Origin: Aquila chrysaetos chrysaetos
Lineage: Eukaryota; Chordata; Aves; Accipitriformes; Accipitridae
Assembly (NCBI RefSeq): GCF_900496995.4
Contig: NC_044014.1
Span: 14,224,501 to 14,288,500 of the forward strand
DNA length: 64,000 bases
Direction: 5' to 3'
Position 1 is the stretch's first letter; each line of letters starts with the position of its first letter. Made by a program: the position numbers and the translations under genes. Of the stretch, positions 37,785-50,506 are shown in pieces. A model generated the notes under the pieces. That model did no database searches. It was not told where the DNA came from and saw nothing but the letters and a program-made list of their open reading frames with translations.

Positions 37785-38286
37785 GATCTTCCTTTTTCAT
37801 GCCGTATCCTCTTAATCCGTGCCTGCTCATGCAAAGGGAACTGGTCCCCAGTAACCACGGAGAAGAGCAGGATCATTAGAGGGGGCTGACAGCACTGTGC
37901 ATCATTTGGCATTGTGAAGCTGAGTGCTTTCTTGTAGCTAGAGCTGACACCTTCTCGCCTGGAGCGTGCCGTGTAAATATTACATGAAGAAGGCAGAGAG
38001 CTGCACAGTAGCATACTGTTTGAAATTGGTGGTGTCTGCTGCTTAATCAGGTAGTGTCAAAACCAAATACAGTCAAGTCAACGGAAAAAAAACTCCCAGT
38101 AACTTCCCTGCGCCTTGGCTCACACCTCTAGAGAGAGTCTTTACTGAAAGTTTTACTGCGAAGTTTGTAATTACTATGTTTTTTAATATAGTGCATCTCC
38201 CTTTGTCTGTCTTTACTATAAAAGCAAAAATACAGTCTCCAGGATATCTCTGTTATCATCTTCTAGGCAGGGACATAATCACATTT

Positions 38287-38308
38287 GGGGGGGGCGGGGG
38301 GAGGGAGG
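38287..38308 (+). repeat. G-rich tract, G-quadruplex-capable
   Basis: G8, C, G6, A, G3, A, G2 in about 22 bases. It contains more than four potential three-G runs with single-base loops, a strong quadruplex pattern on the sense strand of intron 1. Confidence 0.7.
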
Positions 38309-39750
38309 CAAAAGGAAACCAGGTGGATTTCTTCACCTGAAAGGATTTTAGAGTGGAACATCTTGCAACCTAGTTGGAACCTTCCGACATTAGCTTGCTC
38401 ACCTAGTCTTTGCACCACCTTCTAGGTGAATATATAATAATAATCTAGTCAGTCTTTCAAACTCACATTCACTAAATGGCAGTAATATGGTATACTCGTA
38501 TTTATAAATATGGGGTTTTTTGGAATGCTTAAGAGCCTTTATTAGAAAGCAAGGATGCTTTTGCACTAAAACATGTGCAGACAGACCTGAAAGATGGTCT
38601 CTCTGCTGGGCTGTTAAGACAAGCGATGACACACAGATACAGGCAGGTGGGGGCAGTGAGACAATATCAACTAGCTGAGCAGGTAATCCTCTCAACATAA
38701 TGGTAACCCAGGCTACTGTCTGGTGGTCATTTAGGCATCATTGCAAAGAATTGGCAAGAAGCAGGATAATGTAATAATACTTTAAATTGCCCTGGGGTGA
38801 AGGTAGAGCAGAGAAATATTCTATTCGTTGTAGTACCTTTAAGTGCTTGAATGTGGTGGTGTTAACTGGTGCTGTCATGCTTAGGGTGACCTTTGTGACA
38901 ATCGTAAAGATATTCTTCTTGATTAATGAGCTATTGATTTCGGCAAAGCTCTCCTTATTCCAGTTTTTGGAAGAGGAGCTCAATGTGTAGGTAACTAACC
39001 AAGTCCTTAGACTGGGAGCATTCTGCTTTTGTGGGCAGAATACACATCCCCCAAATCTGTGTTTTCATCAGAATTTCATGTGTTGCACTAGTCTGCTGCA
39101 GTGTATTCTTAATTGGTCTTAATAGTCACTGACTACTCTAGCACAGGATCTGGGTGTACCATGGCTTCACAATAAGGCTGTAATGCTGTATACTAACATT
39201 CATTATTATAATGCAACTTCTTTAGTTTGTGATGGTTGACTCGTTGGATGGAATAAAATATTCGTAGACTTCAAGTGTCTATAAACATGTTTGTGGTCCC
39301 ATACATACTGTGTTTGAAACCTAACTAGTAATAATTATGTTTTGGTATGTTGCTGGCACTGTTTCTCTGATTGATGGGGTGTGTTTTATTTTTCCTGTAA
39401 ACCATGCTAGCTAAACACATTGATGCACTAGGCTCCTATGCTCTCAGCAGTCAGCAGCATGTTTTTAAAAGCTTGATGCAAACTTGTTTGCGAGGAAAAC
39501 ATCCCTGACTATGTTCATAGGGAAAAACATGCTGAACCTCTACTAACCATTGCTGTGTTTAAACAGGAGCTCCACACTGCCATTCTGTCTCCTTTACAGA
39601 AGTCTTCCATAGCTGCCCCTGCAATACTGGAAGCATGGTTCTCCCCTGTCCGGGACATGCCTATAAATGCAAACTTTAATGTATAAAGTTCCTAAATCAT
39701 CCAGAAAGGTTTGAACTAATGTCCAGTGTGATACACACAAGACATTGTGT

Positions 39751-39895
39751 AGCGTGGTAGAAGAGCTTGCATGTCCTCTTTACTGGTGGTGTGGCCTTGG
39801 ATCATTTGTTTAACCTCTCTGGATCTCGGTGTGCTCTGCTACAAAGCCAACAGGATTTACTCACCTTTTATAAAGTGTAAAGATGTGTGTATTAC
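39751..39895 (+). repeat. MIR-like SINE copy
   Basis: The segment contains the MIR core order: GTGGTAGAAGAGC at the left, then GGTGTGGCCTTGGATCATTT and AACCTCTCTGGATCTC, then a degraded right part (TATAAAGTGTAAAGATG). This matches the ancient amniote MIR pattern (GTGTGACCTTGGGCAAGTCA..AACCTCTCTGAGCCTC). Recognised by eye; divergence is high. Confidence 0.6.
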
Positions 39896-42800
39896 CTAAG
39901 GGCTGACTGCTAGTATAGGCTTTGAAACTCCCGAGTTTGGGTCATATTCCTCTATCAGCAGGTCCGCCCCTGGGAGAAGCGGTTGCAGAATGGCAAGGTC
40001 ATGTTGTTGTCCAGAAATGAGAGTCAGACCATTGCTTCCCTAAGAGTGTTCAGCAGACGTGGTAATGAATGCAATGATAGAAAATCTACGTTCCCCTCTG
40101 AGGAAACGTGCATTTAGGATGCCAGCCATGCTTGCCGGCTGTGAGCCTGTTCCTCTAGGGCATTCCGTCCTATCTTGGAGTCCCAGGGTCTGTGGAGGTA
40201 TTTGAGGTGAAGCATGGAGTATGGTCTTTCTGGGAGCAAGGCCCTTGGCAGTAGGCTATTAACTGCTGCTGTCTGATCTTTCTCTAGTGTCTCTATATTC
40301 CCTGTCAGGAAAGCTCACCGGCAGAGGTGAAACCTTCTTGCCAGACATTCTTGTACCCGCGGGGGTTTGATGCAACAGTGAGCGTCTGAATTACCGTTTT
40401 CCTGACTCTGAAGATGAGATTTCTAATTGCTCCCTCAGCATGCCATGAGGTTTTCCTATTCTTTGGCTCAGGCTGTTCTGTTATTATTTATAAATTAACC
40501 CATGCATGTATTTTTTGTGGGTAGAATGTTATTCCTGATTTTCCCTTCTCCAGCAGGTGCAAGCCCACAGCAGACCCCTGTGACCGCAAGCAAAATACTC
40601 TGAAAATCAATTTTAAACGTTTTTCCATTCCCCTGCCCTGCGAGTGCTTTGCTGTATTGTCTCTGAACTCAGTATATTTCCTTTGCCTGAAAATTTGGCA
40701 CTGTCTGACACCTGCCTCATCTCAAGCAGCCTGAACTGAAGGACAGTTATTTGTGGGATAGATGCTACAAGAGGCAGCTCAGCTCCTGGTCTTCAACAGA
40801 AGCAGGGCAGCTGGCACAGCCCCTGCTAGTGCATAAGTGGGAGGCCTGCAGTTTCCCAGGGCTGTCACTCCAGCAACTTTCACTGCCATTAAAATCACTT
40901 AGAATTTACAAAACAAACAAACAAGGATATGTGAAGTATTTTCCTGGAAGAAAGCCACGGAGAGCAGATTAAGTGCATCTCCCTCCTCCCATCTCCCACA
41001 CATGTCACAGGAAGAAACTCTGGAGTTCAGCATTTTCCTAAGTGGGATTAAAACAGGCTCAGGAGCTGGCTTCTGGGATGGGACAGAGGAAAGCCAGGAA
41101 CAGGAGGGAAGCTCTGTGTGTGTGTTTTATAAATGTATCTATATCAGGTGAAACTGTCAGAATCCCTGAACCAGCATCGGTGCTAATATCTCTTTTTATT
41201 AACACATGGGCTGCTTATTTTCTGTTAATAACAAGAGATTAGAGCTGTTGGCTGAAGTAGAGAAGAATAAAAAGTGACTGATTCTAGAGGAACATCCATG
41301 CTGGTTTTCCACATGCCAAGGGGTAGCAATCCTGTATCTTCTGCATTTTACAAGCCCTGGACATCCTTAGCAAGTTCTTTCCTTTCCCTGAATCCAGGTA
41401 AGTTTTCCTTTAATGCTTCAGCAAAAGGTGTTTTATAAAGACAACACAGGATGTTTTACTCAAAGGGAATCTAGTGCAGTAGCCAGCCTCTGAAATACTC
41501 TCGCTTGAGGCATACAGAAGAGTCTTCCGGCTGTTACTGCTCAAGAAGAGATTTTCTGTTTAATTGTTTGCTGCTGTCTTTGAGATTGTAACAGTCTATG
41601 TCAAAACTGTGAACTGTTTTGAGGAAGCAGCTTTCCACCTGTTTCTGAGCTGGGCAGCTGTAGCTTGCATTTCATCCTTTAATACAGACATCACCAATTT
41701 GTAAAGATAAATATAAATAGTTTGGTTTAAACTAAAAATATTTTAAGTTAATTTGTCATGAGTAACAACCCTTGGAGATTGCAGTAGTCATGATCTGGGC
41801 AGGAGAATCTATCAGTCTGTCTTAAATCCTCCCTCTGTCCTTCTGGCATAAGGACCACTGGCTTTTTGTGTAGCAATGGCAATTTGCTAGTGGCAGTGTG
41901 TACTGGTGTGTGAGAGGCACCACCATCTTGGAGGGAGTCTCTTTTTTTGCAAGAACTGAGGCTCTGGCCCAAGTGAGCGGGATCTGAGGACGTACAGCCT
42001 GGGGATGGGAGCAAGGCATTGCTGCGCAGACCCTTGGCCTCACTGCTGAAGGTGTTGGCCAAATTGCTTGGCTATGGCAGTGCTGGGTTTTCTACTGGTC
42101 CTTTCAGCTGAGAGCAACACTGTGTGCCGTGGTGTTGGCCAGGATGAACATTGGGATTACTGTTTTACATAATTCTTCTTTTCTTGTGTTGGGGGAGCGT
42201 GCAGGTGTTTGGTAGGAATTGGGGTTTTGATGCGAGGCTTCATCTCTGTGTGCATGCATGTGTTTTGCTTTTGTTTTAACTTCTGTGTTGCTCTGCATTT
42301 GAGCAAGAAGAAGGCATGGTCACAGAAGTGGGGTGGAAAGCAGAGGTTTGCAAAGGATCTTTAGGTCCCATTGGAGCTGATGCCACAGTCCTGGCCAGAC
42401 CCTAAGAATACTCTTTTATTCTTTCATTTTTTTCCCCTTCTTCTGACAAGCTCTAACCTTGCCCACAGCATGGGGTTACTTTCCATTGTCTTAATTCTGG
42501 AGTTCTAGGTGACCTTCCAAATGTAGCAGGGCTGGACTGGAGTGCATCTTGTGGGCAATCACCAGGGCCTTCCGCTGGGTTTTGAGTGTCTGTAGAAGGA
42601 CAGAGTACAGCACTGATATGCTTATTGCAGCCTTTACACCTGAGGAGATGTGACATAAAGCTTTCCCCGTGTGCTGAGGGCTTTGTGGGGCTTTGCCCAC
42701 CATGTTGTCATATAGTGATACTAAGCCATCAGGACTCTAACTCATCTGATAAGTAGAGTGAGATCATTCTCTACCAGGCACTGGCATTTATGGGAATCCA

Positions 42801-45388
42801 GGTGCCCTTGTGTTGGGATCTTGTTTGTGAGGCACTGAAACTTCTCGGCTGTTGTCTTGCTGTGTGTGAGAGATGTTGGCCTGGTTATGATAAAGAGTTT
42901 GGCTCAGACCAGGGTGAGGGTGCACCTGGCCCCATGGTTTGGATCACAGGGGACTTGAAAATATCCTAAGAAGTCAGATGAAGAAATGATGCCCACTGTT
43001 TCTATTTGTAGAGAGGTAGAGACTTTAGTTAGTGCTAGCACAGGACTGACAATCCAAACCTGATCAAATATGTGTTACCTGCCAGCACCCTGTTCTGCCT
43101 GGTCCTTTATCAATCTTCTGCATTTGGTTAACATGAGCTGTAGCAGATCTGGGTCAAACCACTATTGCCGAAAGGCCAACATGTTGTCTTTACTGCATGT
43201 GGTGACAGAAAGGGTTAAACAGAAGGCGATGGTGGCTAATAGCTTGCTTTAGGCAGTAACACAGAAGTAAAAGCTGAGATGACATGGGAACGCTCTTTAG
43301 CTGACATCCTTGTGAGCTTCTTGGTGACATCAAACTCCTGGACCTTTTCCAGCCGAGTTTGGCCTTGCCCCAGTGACAATAGATGTTAATCTGTTGGCTT
43401 GTCAAAAAACGGTGTTAGTGGTTTTTTTACAGACCCATTTCCAACACTCAGATTTCTCTACTAGTAAACACAGCATTATGTCATTGTTTTACCAGGAGCC
43501 AAGCACCAAAGCCAACTTTACAGTGCTGTCGTCACCAAATGTCCGTTCACTTCGGGGCTTTATCCGAGTTCCCAGGCTCTTTCTTCCCACTGCTGCATGT
43601 GTTCTGGTCTCTGTGTCCATCAAAGGCCTACGGATGCTTTATGGGAAACCTGTGTAGGGTCTAGCAGTTGCGGCTAACGCTTTCCAACCTATTTGTCTTA
43701 GATGGGGCTTCTGTACCTGTTTAGCAAAGATGCCTTGGTTTGTAAAGCTTCGTCTTCCGGTGATTTTAGTCAAGACAAACTCTTGGATTCATGTGTTCCT
43801 GCATGCAAAACAAGGTGAAGGGATTTGCAGCCCAGCCTTGCTGCTAATTGATAAAATAATAGCCAAGTCATAGCCAGGGGCAGTACCCTGCCCATGCTAG
43901 CTCCTGTTCCTTTCAAAACACAATAGCTGAGTTCCTATTGAAAAGCCTTGTTGTCAAATTGCTAACATTATAAATTAACTTCCTTAGCTTTCAGAAACAA
44001 CACTTGCCACAGATGAAATAAAGCCATTTATAACATTCTTGTAACTATTGTTCCTTGTTTTGCTTCTAGACTTAACTTCCAGCTGTCTCTGTGAAGGATA
44101 TGAAAGTAAAGATTTATAAAGTTACCTTCTGGCTGGGAGCTTATCTGCTTAAAAAAAGCAAGCCTCCCATCCCCAGCTCTAGTCAGTCTTTCTTGGGCTG
44201 GCAACAGTCCAGTCCTTCTCATACTAAGACCTGTCTGAAATGATAACCCAAATCAGCTGAAGTAGTCTAGAAACAGAGGAGAGAGAGATGCTTGTTTGAA
44301 TGCAGATCCTGAATTCTTCTGATACAGGCACAGGGAGATGATGGAGAGGAACAGGTTCAGTCTCTTGGCAATGGTGCAGGAATTGTGACATTCTTGGGCA
44401 CAAGGTGGAATAAAATTAAATATTTTTTCTCCGCTATGTAATTAAGCTGTGCAGCACCTTGCTGAAAAGTGATACGAAGGCTGAAAGTACAAATGGTTCA
44501 AAAAAAAATTGACAAATTTCATTAAAAAAAGAGTGCTGAGCATCGATACAACTTCATTTTGGCCCAGCCTGGGTCTTCTGATGCTTTCCCAGATGCCCCT
44601 TAACTGTATGGCACTAGCTCAGGCTTCTGAGGCTTGCTGCATATTGCTAATATTAGTGAGAGCTGTTGAGTCTTGACCAGATGATGTTAGGAATCACAGC
44701 ACGTGCCGTGAGGAAGTGAGCCTCCCATCATCACTTCCAGCTCTCTCCACTGCTCCATACACTTTTTTTTTTTGATCCCATCATGCATTTATGGGGTAGT
44801 GTCACACATCTGGGCCTTGGCAGATCACTTTCTGCTTCCAAGCCTTGGGTCAAGCAGCAATTTATTTTTGTAGAGATAGCATGTCTGGTACTACTGTTAA
44901 TATATATTCAGACTTTGTACTTATCTAATGCCTTCCATCCAAGGATCCCCCAACACTCGGTGCATCAGCACCTCTTTGCAAGGTAGGCAGATCAGACAGG
45001 GAGAGCATTGTGTTTGCAACAATATATCTCCTGGCAGAAGTGCCTTCTCAGAGCCTTCACAAGACTAGTGGATAATTTGAGCTGATGGAAAAAAAATTTT
45101 TCTTTTATGGCTCGAAGTACTGTGAGTGGGTCATGGGACTGTAGAACATAGACCTGGGACAGACCTAGGTCATTAATGGTCTGCAAGCATGTTGAATTCC
45201 CAACCTTCAAGGTGGTTGGCTTGGCTTGATTGGCAGCTTCAAACTTCTGATGGTTACTGACTTCCAGTGTAGACTTTTCTTATTCACAAGCATTCTGTTT
45301 GTTCTCACACCAGTATTGTCCTTTTGCATAAACGGGTCTCTTCACTCTGTTTGGTTTGACCTCCTGTCCCGCTTCTCTCCACTATTTT

Positions 45389-45460
45389 ATAGAGAGTGAT
45401 CGTGTCTCTTCTTAGCCTTCATTCTACTGAGCTGCTCTAGCCTCCTCTTGTAGAAAAGGC
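45389..45460 (-). mobile_element. Decayed older CR1 fragment
   Basis: Read on the minus strand, the sequence gives FYKRRLEQLSRMKAKKRHDH, reminiscent of the CR1 C-terminal segment ([20 protein letters not shown]) after heavy decay. The plus-strand text GTGTCTCTTCTTAGCCTTCA resembles the reverse complement found in old amniote CR1 copies. It is only about 1.4 kb from the younger CR1 and in the same orientation, but is clearly more diverged. Confidence 0.45.
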
Positions 45461-46035
45461 CACCCTCAAAGGTGCAGAGCAAACAGGTTTCCCTGCCCCA
45501 CACTTCTCACAGTCATTGCAGACTGAGTACAAGTGAGCTGTTTAGTTCAGGCACTGACAACAATTCAGTCTGGGCAACTTCAAGCATGTAGTGGGTTAAT
45601 TTGCACTGCTGGGTATAGCCTTGTCCATGTTGTCAGGGCCAGATGCAGCTGCCTGGGAATAAGTTTGACCTCAGTGGGGTGATTTGCCAGAGGTAGTCAG
45701 GTGCGATTTGGAGGAGACAGTGTCCTGGGTCTGCCCTGTCCCTGAGCTGTGCACTGTGTCAGCATGAAGGATGATGCTTGTTGGAGAGTAACTTGTGGTT
45801 CTTTCATTATTTCATTTTCTTCCCTTCAGGGAGTTTCAGAGCTAGTCCCAAAGCCTTGCAAGTGACACTCCACTTGCAAAAGCAGAGAAGAGAAAACGTG
45901 GCTGATTGTGTTCCCACGTTAGTTTTAATGAGGGTAATTTTAAGCAGATGGTGTCTATTTAATGTTCTGAAAGCACAGATAAACTAGTTTTCAGCAGGTC
46001 TCGGGGATGGAGCGGGAGAGATGAAGGACATAATT

Positions 46036-46842
46036 TTAGCGGGCAGCAACTTGCCTGATGAGATGTTTGGCAGGGTTGCTAGAGCGCTTGGGTGAAGCCC
46101 TCTTGTTTGGGCAACCTCTGCACGTCCCGCTTGGATGAGAGGAGAGGTGGCTTGTGGTTCCAGTCTGAGCTTCAACAACAGTAAATAATTCCAGATTGAC
46201 GTTGTGGAAGCGTGCTGTTTTTGTGAAGGGAGGACAAGGGGGAAGCCAAACATAACAAGAGTTTCTCAGTGCTTGGGGAAGAGAGCCAGGGTCACATTTG
46301 GAGCTTGTAGTGTTGGCAGACACAGAAATGACGTGCCACATCACACGTGTATCGCTGAAGATAGCTGGGGCGATTATCAGCAAGCATCTTTGTGGGTTGG
46401 TTTGCGATGCTGATGATCCAAAACTGATGCTGGGATGTTTCAGACAAACACTCTCTCCTTTCAGCTTCCATATCTGCTCTTTTTTTAATGTTTTTGGCAT
46501 TTGTCTTTGGGGTGAGGAAGAGGCCATAGCAACCCCTGGGATTTCAATCCCCATGAGTCCAAGTTGTGCAGTTATAGATCTGCTGCCATTAAAATCAGCA
46601 TCGCTTGACGTTGTCCACTTCACAAAGCTGGGTGCTGACTCTGCTCCAAAGTACTGAGTTCCTCGTCCAAAGCTGTCCTTGACGCTGGCTGTTTGGCCAG
46701 CTATCCTCCTGGCTGGTGTCTTTTCATCCTCCTTTGCTGGGGAACGTTCCCGGGACCTGACACGAAGATTGTTCAGTGTCTTCACTGGCACACTCAGTAC
46801 CAGTTTTGACACATCTTGTAGGACTAATTTGTTATCAGCAAA
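46036..46842 (-). other. Long antisense open frame, unrecognised
   Basis: A 268-codon stop-free frame on the minus strand inside SH3PXD2A intron 1, from just after a TAG at 46843-46845 to TAA at 46036-46038. There is no ATG in its first third; the first in-frame Met is about 95 codons in. The first 130 or so codons look protein-like: LSVPVKTLNNLRVRSRERSP, then KEDEKTPARRIAGQT, FGRGTQYFGAESAPSFVKWT and ASSSPQRQMPKTLKKEQIWK. That stretch is rich in Ser, Arg and Lys with Ser-Pro and Thr-Pro pairs, like a disordered nuclear or cell-cycle protein. The second half is less convincing. The upstream edge coincides with the 3' tail of the CR1 at 46846, whose ATTCTTAG could act as a splice acceptor. I could not name a family. 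It may be an exon of an antisense gene, a retrocopy, an unrecognised repeat or chance. Confidence 0.3.
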
Positions 46843-46845
46843 CTA

Positions 46846-47505
46846 AGAATCATAGAATCATAGAATGGTTTGGGTTAGAAGGGACCTTAAAGACCACCTA
46901 GTTCCAACCCCCCTGCCATGGGCAGGGACACCTTCCAGTAGACCAGGTTGCTCAAAGCCCCAGCCAACCTGGCCTGGAATACTTCCAGGGATGGGGCATC
47001 CACAGCCTGTTCCAGTGCCCCACCAGCCTCACAGTGATGAACTTCTTCCTTACATCTAATCTAAATCTACCCTCTTTCAGTTTAAAGCCATTACCTCTTG
47101 TCCTATCACTTCATGCCCTTGTAAAAAGTCCCTCTCCAGCTTTCTTGTAGGCCCCCTTTAGGTACTGGAAGGCTGCTCTAAGGTCTCCCCGGAGCCTTCT
47201 CTTCTCCAGGCTGAACAACCCCATCTCTCTCAGCTTGTCCTCATAGGAGAGGTGCTCCAGCCTTCTGATCATTATCATGGCCCTCCTCTGGACTTGGTCC
47301 AACAGGTCCATGTCCTTCTTATGCTGGGGGCCCCAGACCTGAATGCAGTGCTCCAGTTGGGGTCTCATGAGAGCGGAGTAGAAGGGGAGAATCACCTCCC
47401 TCGACCTGCTGGCCATGCTTCTTTTGATGCAGCCCAGGATACAGTTGGCTTTGTGGGCTGTGAGCGCACGTTGCTGGGTCATGTTGAGCTCTCATCAACC
47501 ACAGA
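46846..47505 (-). mobile_element. CR1 LINE 3' fragment, second subfamily
   Basis: Minus strand, with the 3' end at about 46846 showing the octamer tail twice (ATTCTATGATTCTATGATTC). The coding part, 47482 to 47111, reads [60 protein letters not shown] and ends at a stop after LFTRA. The remaining C-terminal part ([20 protein letters not shown]) follows after this stop. A frameshift lies near 47482, where the upstream VDES-like segment is out of frame. The piece is about 660 bases, 5'-truncated. The AAFQYLKGAYK segment differs from the CR1 at 24.5 kb ([14 protein letters not shown]), so it is a different subfamily. Confidence 0.92.
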
Positions 47506-50234
47506 AGGCTTTGGGATGGCTGCAGCTTACTTTATCAAAGCAGTCTGAGACTCATCTGCCCTTCAGATTGTCTAGAGGCTGATTTCTTTGTGAGACCCAA
47601 GAGGGGAACACAGTGCCTTATGTTTTAAGGCGGTAGTTTTCACAGAGACTTGCGGCCTGTTTCAGTAGCGCCAGTAAAGTAACAACTGGCAGTAAGTTTG
47701 CCTTTCTTAGGCTTAAATTCACTCTTCAGTGGATGAAAAATGTGCAGAGACCACTTGTTAAAATTATATTTGGTATCTTTGTGCATCTCACAAGTGTCAG
47801 TGAAACTACAGAAGCACCTTGGAGCATGTGCTTACTGTGAAAGTGGCAGCAATAGGTAGCAGTGTGGGGCATAATGAAGGAAATCTTTACAAGTCTTTAA
47901 TGTACTTTACTAAAGGTAAAAACAGAAGGTTGCAAGCCGTCTTTCTGGATGGAGCAAGATGTTTGTGCTGGGATAGCAATGGTTGTTCGGTGGCAGCTCT
48001 GTTGTAAAGCTTCTGTGTAAAGGGTTCATGTGTAGAGATGCTAAAAAATTGTGTGGTGGGGAGGAACCAGGGCTGACTGCTAGTGAGAGTGCAGTGATGC
48101 GTTGTGCTTCCAGCTAGCTGCTTCTCTGAGACTTGTGAAAACCTCATACACAGCTGGTGAAACCTCTGTGCAGCCCTGCAAGGAAAATGGTACAGATCTG
48201 TCTTAGGGTTTTTTTTGCCTGCAAGATGGGAGACCTGGCACAACTTGCCTGTTGTCGCTGAGCAGATCAGTGGTGAAATTAGGAAAGAGTGGCCCTGAGA
48301 GATTGGATTTGGGGTTTGTTTGGGGTTTTGGGAGGCCTGTCTGAGACTGTTTTCTCAGGAGGTGGTGAATACCTGTGTGTTGGAAACTGGACTGTTCCTG
48401 GGAGTTTTTGAGCTGCCCACCCCAACATCCCTTCAGCTAGTCTCAGCCAGTATCAGGCGTGACCCTGGTTTTCCACCCTGGATCCAGCCGCCTGAATATG
48501 TTCTGAAGCGAGGACAAGGATCATCCTTAGTCCTCTCTTGTGTTCCTTCATGTGTTCAGCAATAACCTATCATTTTAGCTGCTAGCCTGAGGGACTGGGG
48601 TCAGGGCTCCCAACTGACCTCAGGAGACAAGAAAAGACATCTCCTGGGCAGTCGCACAGTTGGGACCTTTCAGTGTAAAATGAGCCATGTTGTATCAGAT
48701 GCAATTACAAGCACCTGGGTCAAACAGCTGATGCACGGCTCCCTCTCCAGCCCCTCAGAGATGTTGTGCCCATGAAGACATGGAAACAAAGTGTAAAGTG
48801 GTAAGGCGGGACAGCTTTAATGATAACATGCCCGAGATACTCGCCTGTTTCCTGAGGCCATGTTACCTCACTGGCAGATGGGGATTAGCAGGAGGAGTTG
48901 GGTTGGAGGGGATTGCCAACAGCTGTCACTTTTTTTAGAAAAAGACAGGCTAACATTCAGCAGTGTAACTCTGGCTATAAAATACTAAGCTTGTTGTTAC
49001 TGTAATACTTAAAGATTATACAAAGGGGGTTGAAATTAAGAACATTTATTGCAAAACTGTTCCCTCTGCAGTCTTTTCTCCCAGGTGATTTTTCAATAAT
49101 TGGATAGTTGTCTTGCAGTGGGAGTGCGCAGCTGAGGAAAATACCCAATTGACTCTTGCCAATTAACTCTGCTGCATCTGGATTCCTGCTTGTGTCCATG
49201 GGGGTTTGCTGGGCAGAGGAATTGAGGTTCCTCATGCTTGAGTAGTGAGCTGTGATAGTGATTTTGACTCCACACGCTCAACACTGGTCTTGCAAAGAGA
49301 TGCTACTGCCTAAATTACAGGGGTGGGATTTGGTCTCCCTTTGATCTCAGTTTAAATCGCATGGGCAATTTACTGCAACTTAACAAGTAACAGTGCATGA
49401 GTAGTGGAGTGCTCACTCTGCCTGCAAACTCACAGTCTGCTCAAATACATGGTAGAGCAAACTTGCTTTCTTTGCAGCTAAACTGAGTCAAATTGTCTTG
49501 TGCAGGTCAAGGCTTATGCAAAGTTGCCATGAATTAACTAATGCATATAATAAGGTTAATCATAGCACTTTGGTAATGTATCTGATCAATCTGTTGCATG
49601 ATTTGGTGAGCCATCTGAAATGGCTTCAGGGATTGGGAGCTTTTGGTTGCATCTCTTCAGTGTGGTTTGGTGTTTGTTCAACATGAACTGATTCATCTGG
49701 TGAATTGAGGGTGAATCAAAGGTCTCTTTTGCAATTCTCGCTGCTTCACTGGGTTTCCTTGGGAAGATCTTTTAATTTCTGCCCCAGTTTAATTGATCTT
49801 TGTAAAGAAACATGCTAATGATGATTCTGGCTGTGGAGTGCTATGGATTTGCCAGCAGAAGAGTCTGTTATCACAACTTGAGATGCCTCTCTCTCTCAAA
49901 TTGCAACTCCTAATTTGATTCATTTTGAGTGTGTTTGTATTTCAACAATCTGTGGTTTTATTGCCCTGTGTTTGTTGCTGTCCTCTTAGACTGTAAGAGC
50001 TTTCCTTCATGCTGGAAGAAGGAGGAACAGAATATAAATACTATTATCATTACTGTTGCTGAAAATTGGCCAAATTTCCACCACACCAAATGTCTTTCTT
50101 TCAGTCTTATTTAGAGATACAGTACTATTCCAAAGGATGGTGTAAAACTCCCCTTCTCTAGTGAAATATGTTGTTAGCTCACTAGAAATGTGATTTTCTA
50201 ATAAACATGAATTCTTAAATCAGAATTCAGCGGC

Positions 50235-50506
50235 ATGCTTAGCATTCCCGAAGTAGCACAAACTGATGCTGATAAAAATGACCTGTGCTGTCCAGTGCTG
50301 GGGGAGAGATATACGTGTAGGGGGCAAGAAACTAAAGTCGCTGGAGCAACTGTTCCACAGATTTTTGCAGAACACACTGGTTCAGTTTCTCCCGGGCTCT
50401 CAGCTGACCCTGCAGCTGTGATGGCTCCTTCGGCACATCCCGACTCCTCAGCAGCTCAGCTGTCAGGGGACAGCGCTGAGGCAGAGAAAAGCCCCTTGCT
50501 GGATCT
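50235..50506 (+). other. Exon-like open frame ending at a donor (unrecognised)
   Basis: An ATG at 50235 opens a 91-codon frame whose TGA (50508-50510) overlaps a consensus donor GTGAGTG beginning at 50507. Residues are Ala-, Ser-, Pro- and acidic-rich with one Phe and no Trp (for example SGDSAEAEKSPLLDL), suggestive of a disordered segment. Splicing at this donor leaves phase 2, which would not keep frame with SH3PXD2A exon 2. No family recognised; chance is plausible. Confidence 0.18.

Larger units (their letters stand above)
32150..45385. other. Intronic stretch with simple repeats only
   Basis: About 13 kb of intron 1. Only short open frames were seen (up to about 138 codons, on the minus strand at 36952-37368), none recognisable. 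Named repeats are the ATT microsatellite (36861-36899), T21 (37764-37784), a G-rich tract (38287-38308) and a MIR-like element (39751-39895). Nothing else can be supported. Confidence 0.65.

Noticed and set aside
47252..47548. 98-codon plus-strand frame over the second CR1
   Set aside because: Antisense shadow of the CR1 coding fragment.
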